Shown one piece after another: positions 11,113 to 13,504 of a stretch of 13,504 nucleotides of DNA. The notes under the pieces are model-generated. The model ran no database searches. It was not told the origin of the DNA and saw only the letters and a list, made by a program, of their open reading frames with translations. The position numbers and the translations under genes were made by a program. Every line of letters starts with the position of its first letter. The stretch's first letter is position 1. The DNA is from an archaeon (GTDB lineage: Archaea; Altiarchaeota; Altiarchaeia; IMC4; QMZM01). Location of the stretch: the NCBI GenBank assembly GCA_029933895.1, contig JAOZNG010000018.1:1-13504 (forward strand), read 5' to 3'.

Positions 11113-11846
11113 TACTATACTCCAGGAGAGATAAGGCCGCAGTGAACATCAAGTCAATACTGGAGGATGATTATGACGTAAGTAATCTGTTGGCTGTAGA
11201 TGACGTGTTACATCTAGAGTCCCTGGACAGGAGCCATGAAACCCTGTGTATTGTTGCATCAAAGCACTCCTCCAAGTCAGGTAAACCATGCCTCACCTGT
11301 CATTCACCCGGGAACTACTCCAACGCAGACTATGGAGGCAATCCCAGAGAGCTTTCCTACGCGCCAGCTTTTTATCTGCAGAAGGCGCTACAGCTTCTGG
11401 AGGAGAAACAAAGAAGAGAGGGCGTCAACTATGAAGTCAGCTTCGAGTGCACCCACCACGGCCCCACAGGGCTTGAGCAGCCTGTTTTTTTCGTGGAGGT
11501 GGGGAGCACAGAAAAAGAATGGCGTGACCTGGTAGCATGCTCTCTGGTCGCAGAAGTAATCAATGAATTGTTTTCCTATGAACCCGTAAAGGGAAATAAG
11601 GTAGCTATAGGGTTGGGGGGAGGGCACTATTGCCGGAAGTTCACTGAGATAAAAGACTACGCTATCGGACACATCTGCCCTAGACACAATCTACCCTTCC
11701 TGGATGAAGTAATGCTGGGGGAGATGGTATCCAAGACCCTGCCCGCACCTGATGTCGCATTGATCGAGTGGAAGGGGATGGGTAGGGAAAAAAAGCGGGT
11801 GATGGATCTGCTGGTGGATACTGGGCTGGAGATTGTGAAGGTGTAG
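11097..11846 (+). CDS. dtdA: D-aminoacyl-tRNA deacylase DtdA (GEK1/archaeal type)
   Basis: This 249-residue protein is of the archaeal/plant type (DUF516), unrelated in sequence to bacterial DTD; it hydrolyses D-aminoacyl-tRNA to recycle tRNA. Family landmarks include CIVASKHSSKSGKPCLTCHSPGN (about residues 51-73), the ECTHHGPTGL motif (about 117-126), FVEVGSTEKEW (about 131-141), IGLGGGHYCRKFT (about 171-183), and the GHICPRH pair (about 191-197), rich in His/Cys that can bind zinc. Length is normal. The ATG lies inside the end of thiI with GAGAG just upstream, so it is coupled to thiI. It ends directly against the stop of convergent nurA. Confidence 0.95.
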   Translation: MWDKLILYSRRDKAAVNIKSILEDDYDVSNLLAVDDVLHLESLDRSHETLCIVASKHSSKSGKPCLTCHSPGNYSNADYGGNPRELSYAPAFYLQKALQLLEEKQRREGVNYEVSFECTHHGPTGLEQPVFFVEVGSTEKEWRDLVACSLVAEVINELFSYEPVKGNKVAIGLGGGHYCRKFTEIKDYAIGHICPRHNLPFLDEVMLGEMVSKTLPAPDVALIEWKGMGREKKRVMDLLVDTGLEIVKV

Positions 11847-12845
11847 CTATAGACCGCTCTCCCGCAGATCCCGGTACCTTAACTCCAGATTGTTTTCTTC
11901 AACCAGCTTCTCCAGCAGGCCGTGCATTTTAACCCTCCTCGTCAGGTAGTCAGCAACCCTCAGAGGGTAAACCTGGGGATGCAGCAGGTCACCCTCCCGG
12001 GACCACATATACGCTAAAGTCTCCAAGTCCTTCCTGAATCCAGTGTAAGGGAATTCCCACCGGACGGTGAGGGAAGGGCTTCTCTCCTCCAGGGTATATG
12101 AAAGCTTCTTGGAGGGCAGCTTCAGGTAACAAACGTTTATATCCCCTTTCTCATGCACCACATATTCCCTCTCATCAAGTATGAGGTCTAGGAGCATGAG
12201 GTTGGTGCAGTCTAAGCCTGCCTTATCTGCCAGGTCACCGGCGTGCGAGTCCTCAGCCATACCCACAACCCGCCCCATCTCCACCAGTCTACGGTATTCC
12301 TCCAGGGCCTTTCCTCCACCGTATCTTGACAACTTACCATGGTTTGTGTAAAGACTTCCGTCAACCAGCAGGTAATCCACATCACAGCCACCAGCGCTTA
12401 AATCCATGAATGTCTCCCTGAGGGATTGATATTCCTTAAGGATACGGATGTTGTTTGTTATCTCATCCACCAGCCGGTACGGCTTTATCTGTCCCGCATC
12501 GATGAATGAGTCATACATGAGGTTCCTGTACCAGATTTCCCCTCCCACAAGAGGGTCCCTGTGTGTTCCACCATCAAAGCAGGCTCTTAAAACAACACAG
12601 TGAAGAGCCCATAAGGCAAAAAAACGGAGCTCGGCTTTAGCTATGGAGGAGTCAACAGCCAGCAACTCAACACTATGGCTGGGTTTAACAAGGGCTATCT
12701 TCCTTATCTCAAAACCTCTTTCCCTGAGTTTATCCCTGAATAAGCCCCTGTCAAACTCTAGTTCATCAAACACCCTCCTGAGGGAGTTGATTCTCTCCTC
12801 CAATAATTCAGCATCAAACCTGAAATCCGGCGTCAACGGCTCCAA
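11847..12845 (-). CDS. nurA: NurA-domain 5'-3' nuclease
   Basis: This 332-residue protein of the NurA family is a manganese-dependent single- and double-strand nuclease working with the HerA translocase in DNA end resection. It has the two diagnostic aspartates: LLAVDSSIAKAE (about residues 62-73) with D66, and YLLVDGSLYTNHGK (about 158-171) with D162. Further family segments are VGMAEDSHAGDLAD and the PYTGFRKDLE near the C-terminus. No herA or mre11/rad50 lies next to it in the window. The start is taken as TTG 12845, preceded by AGGA seven bases away; no nearby in-frame ATG exists, so the precise start is the least certain point. It is convergent with dtdA, with no gap. Confidence 0.88.
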   Translation of the reverse strand: MEPLTPDFRFDAELLEERINSLRRVFDELEFDRGLFRDKLRERGFEIRKIALVKPSHSVELLAVDSSIAKAELRFFALWALHCVVLRACFDGGTHRDPLVGGEIWYRNLMYDSFIDAGQIKPYRLVDEITNNIRILKEYQSLRETFMDLSAGGCDVDYLLVDGSLYTNHGKLSRYGGGKALEEYRRLVEMGRVVGMAEDSHAGDLADKAGLDCTNLMLLDLILDEREYVVHEKGDINVCYLKLPSKKLSYTLEERSPSLTVRWEFPYTGFRKDLETLAYMWSREGDLLHPQVYPLRVADYLTRRVKMHGLLEKLVEENNLELRYRDLRESGL

Positions 12846-12875
12846 TTTAAATTCCTAATCTAAGATAATATTACC
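12846..12875. promoter_or_regulatory. Divergent promoter region of nurA and lysA
   Basis: The 46-base gap contains two TATA-like blocks: GATAATATTACC (12864-12875), usable in both directions, and ATTTAAAT (about 12845-12852). The first is about 24 bases from the lysA ATG and a similar distance from the nurA start. Neither gene has a strong ribosome site, so leaderless starts are possible, as for the Yip1/thiI pair. Confidence 0.4.
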
Positions 12876-12891
12876 TATTCAATCCCAAAAA

Positions 12892-13504
12892 ATGAATCAC
12901 TCGATTTTGCTCAAAGTCGCCGGTAAATATGGAACACCGGTCTATGTGTACGACGAAGACAGGATACGGAGAAACTTCAGGGATTTCCTCCTAGCATTCA
13001 GAAGCCGCTACCCTAGGACCAAGATATTCTATGCCCTTAAGGCGAACACGAGCCTGGCTATACTGAACGTGCTAAGACAGGAGGGCGCCAAGGCTGATGT
13101 AGTCTCTGGGGGAGAGCTGGAGGCTGCCTTGGAGGCGGGCTTCAAGGGAGAGGAAATCATCTACACAAACAACGCCAAAACAAGAGAAGAGATATCTCTG
13201 GCCATAGACTCAAATGTTTTATTGAACATCGACTCAATGGATGAATTAAACAGGGTGCATGAAATAGTCAAGTCCAGAAACAAGATCACTGGAATCTCCT
13301 TCAGGGTGAATCCCTCCATAGACCCCAAAACCCATCCAAAGATTTCAACAGGGATACGGGAGTCAAAGTTCGGGATACACATAGAAGACGACCTTGCCTT
13401 TAAGGCCTACCGGTTCGCCAAGGAGCTGGATAACATAGAAATCAAGGGCGTTCACATGCACATAGGTTCACAGATAACCGACAAGAAACCATTCATCGAG
13501 GCCG
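12892..13504 (+). CDS. lysA: Diaminopimelate decarboxylase, N-terminal part (runs off the right edge)
   Basis: About 204 codons are visible. The N-terminus GTPVYVYDEDRIRRNF is the fold-type III decarboxylase opening. FYALKANTSLAIL carries the lysine that binds pyridoxal phosphate (K in YALKAN). DVVSGGELEAALEAGF, IIYTNNAKTREEI, FRVNPSIDPKTHPKISTG, SKFGIH and HMHIGSQI follow in the order seen in LysA, with the conserved HxHIGSQ near the end of the visible part. It converts meso-diaminopimelate to lysine, the final step. The C-terminal domain with the substrate-binding CESGD motif is outside the window, so ornithine/arginine decarboxylase relatives are not fully excluded, but the motif spelling favours lysA. 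It is divergent from nurA. Confidence 0.93.
   Translation, partial: MNHSILLKVAGKYGTPVYVYDEDRIRRNFRDFLLAFRSRYPRTKIFYALKANTSLAILNVLRQEGAKADVVSGGELEAALEAGFKGEEIIYTNNAKTREEISLAIDSNVLLNIDSMDELNRVHEIVKSRNKITGISFRVNPSIDPKTHPKISTGIRESKFGIHIEDDLAFKAYRFAKELDNIEIKGVHMHIGSQITDKKPFIEA

Overview
The window looks like a chromosome segment of an anaerobic archaeon. The gene content is archaeal: a D-aminoacyl-tRNA deacylase of the DtdA/GEK1 type, a NurA nuclease, ThiI without a rhodanese domain but with the archaeal-type cysteines, an Mrp/NBP35 ATPase and a DUF134 regulator. AT-rich TATA-like boxes sit at archaeal distances (about 25-27 bases from the inferred transcript start), and several starts look leaderless. 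I cannot name the genus. Nothing here is a methanogenesis marker.

Positions 1-5123, all on the minus strand and read from 5123 downwards, hold a tight metal/iron-sulfur cluster: DUF134 regulator, Mrp/NBP35-type ATPase, a remnant of an IS200/IS605-like tail, a CMD/AhpD-like protein, a DUF5320 protein, a long NifX-like protein with a coiled-coil tail, a 58-residue Cys-rich protein, a short NifX-like protein, two MinD-type ATPases with inserted 2x[4Fe-4S] ferredoxin domains, and the start of a metallo-beta-lactamase-fold protein. Most junctions overlap by 1 to 29 bases, which suggests translational coupling. This gene set recurs in anaerobes, but its biochemical role is not established. Assembly or transfer of a metal cofactor is the reasonable inference.

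Positions 5124-9244 are an accessory, decayed region: an intact NYN/LabA-like nuclease gene; a degraded IS200-like tnpA with its end hairpin; a scrap of another possible transposase; an orphan 157-codon reading frame that runs into a 90-base attC-like imperfect hairpin; a frameshifted N-terminal fragment of a PD-(D/E)XK-type nuclease; a ribbon-helix-helix antitoxin and RelE-like toxin pair behind 11-bp iterons; an 830-base gene-poor stretch with two strong hairpins (one a good candidate for a roughly 100-nt RNA with its own promoter); and tRNA-Leu(UAG), whose 3' end is copied twice downstream inside two identical 101-bp direct repeats.

Positions 9245-13504 return to ordinary housekeeping genes: a Yip1-like membrane protein divergent from thiI through one short shared promoter, dtdA overlapping thiI (both act on tRNA), then convergent nurA, divergent from lysA, which runs off the end of the window.
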